Assembly (NCBI GenBank): GCA_035524275.1
Contig: DATKPC010000092.1
Span: 1 to 23,458, forward strand
Origin: DATKPC01 sp035524275
GTDB taxonomy: Bacteria > Pseudomonadota > Gammaproteobacteria > Burkholderiales > Burkholderiaceae_F
DNA: 23,458 nt
Direction of reading: 5' to 3'
The translations under genes and the position numbers were made by a program. The notes under the pieces were generated by a model. The model had not been told where the DNA came from, did no database searches, and was given only the letters and a program-made list of their open reading frames with translations. Positions 23,251-23,458 of the stretch are shown here, piece after piece. Each line of letters opens with the position of its first letter. Positions within the stretch are counted from its first letter, which is position 1.

Positions 23251-23458
23251 GACATAGCAGCTTATTTTTCGACAATATCCCTGTATTCGAGGCGGTCATT
23301 TAATTATGGAAAATAATAAAAATATCGCCCGATGGGGTCGGCCCAACCGCAGGCCGCTGCCGGATCCCCGGCCTTTGAACGCGACCCATGGGGAATAAGG
23401 CATCCGGCCGCCCCAATTCACGACATCCGCCGTACCGCACACATGGCAAAGTCCTTGC
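23235..23458. other. AT-rich upstream region to the window edge
   Basis: It holds the upstream part of the operon promoter. On the plus strand a 30-codon frame (23306-23398) begins 'MENNKNIARW', with AGGCGG ten bases upstream; it is too short to call. An ATG at 23443 (Met-Ala-Lys-Ser-Leu) could open a divergent gene cut by the window end, without a clear ribosome site. Confidence 0.35.

Noticed and set aside
23306..23398. A 30-codon plus-strand frame starting MENNKNIARW.
   Set aside because: It is short, the ribosome site is weak and distant, and it has no recognisable motif. It could be a leader peptide of a divergent gene, but the evidence is too thin.
23443..23458. Possible start of a divergent gene (Met-Ala-Lys-Ser-Leu) at the window end.
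   Set aside because: Only five codons are visible and there is no clear ribosome site.

Overview
The window is a GC-rich stretch of bacterial chromosome. It is densely coded, with many GTG starts and short operons. The mix of a class I PHA synthase, a PotABCD-type polyamine importer, AMP nucleosidase, DUF4124 and DUF6647 proteins and a feruloyl-CoA synthase operon suggests a beta-proteobacterium (Burkholderiales-like). This is inferred from gene content only. I see no rRNA, tRNA, CRISPR array, insertion sequence or prophage gene, and no gene broken by a frameshift.

Layout, left to right. (1) 35-2101 (-): a secreted four-repeat 'choice-of-anchor D' protein with one CxxCH haem-type motif and a C-terminal sorting tail, behind a long leader with a strong hairpin. 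(2) 2401-4982 (-): amn (AMP nucleosidase) followed by a Gfo/Idh/MocA oxidoreductase with a 4-base GTGA overlap. (3) 5102-6201 (+): acylphosphatase and signal peptidase I. (4) 6240-6908 (-): a YedK/HMCES-family protein whose catalytic Cys2 is replaced by Arg. (5) 7290-11313 (-): a complete polyamine ABC transporter, ATPase-permease-permease-binding lipoprotein. (6) 11526-13283 (+): class I PHA synthase, overlapping tail to tail with an M50 site-2-type protease (-). (7) 14050-16953: small envelope or secreted proteins: a membrane protein (+), a DUF4124 protein (-), a DUF6647 HExxH protein (+), a Tyr/Pro-rich secreted protein (-) and a glycine-zipper lipoprotein (-). The DUF6647 and Tyr/Pro-rich genes converge on one perfect 16-bp-stem palindrome that carries both stop codons. 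(8) 17440-23186 (-): a probable aromatic-acid catabolic operon of crotonase, feruloyl-CoA synthase, periplasmic binding protein, MarR regulator and an alpha/beta-hydrolase lipoprotein. It is read from an AT-rich promoter at about 23.2 kb whose -10 box lies inside a 7-9-7 inverted repeat.

How the genes work together. The last operon reads as uptake of a hydroxycinnamate-like acid (binding protein), CoA activation (synthase), hydration or side-chain shortening (crotonase) and control by a MarR protein that probably senses the acyl-CoA. The lipoprotein hydrolase at its end could release such acids from esters outside the cell, but its nucleophile position is Asp rather than Ser. The pot operon is a self-contained importer. 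The other genes are housekeeping or envelope functions.

I found no defence or mobile system. The points most worth a second look are the YedK Cys2-to-Arg change, the shared stop-codon palindrome, the operator-promoter overlap at 23.2 kb, the Asp-elbow hydrolase, and the CxxCH/choice-of-anchor fusion.
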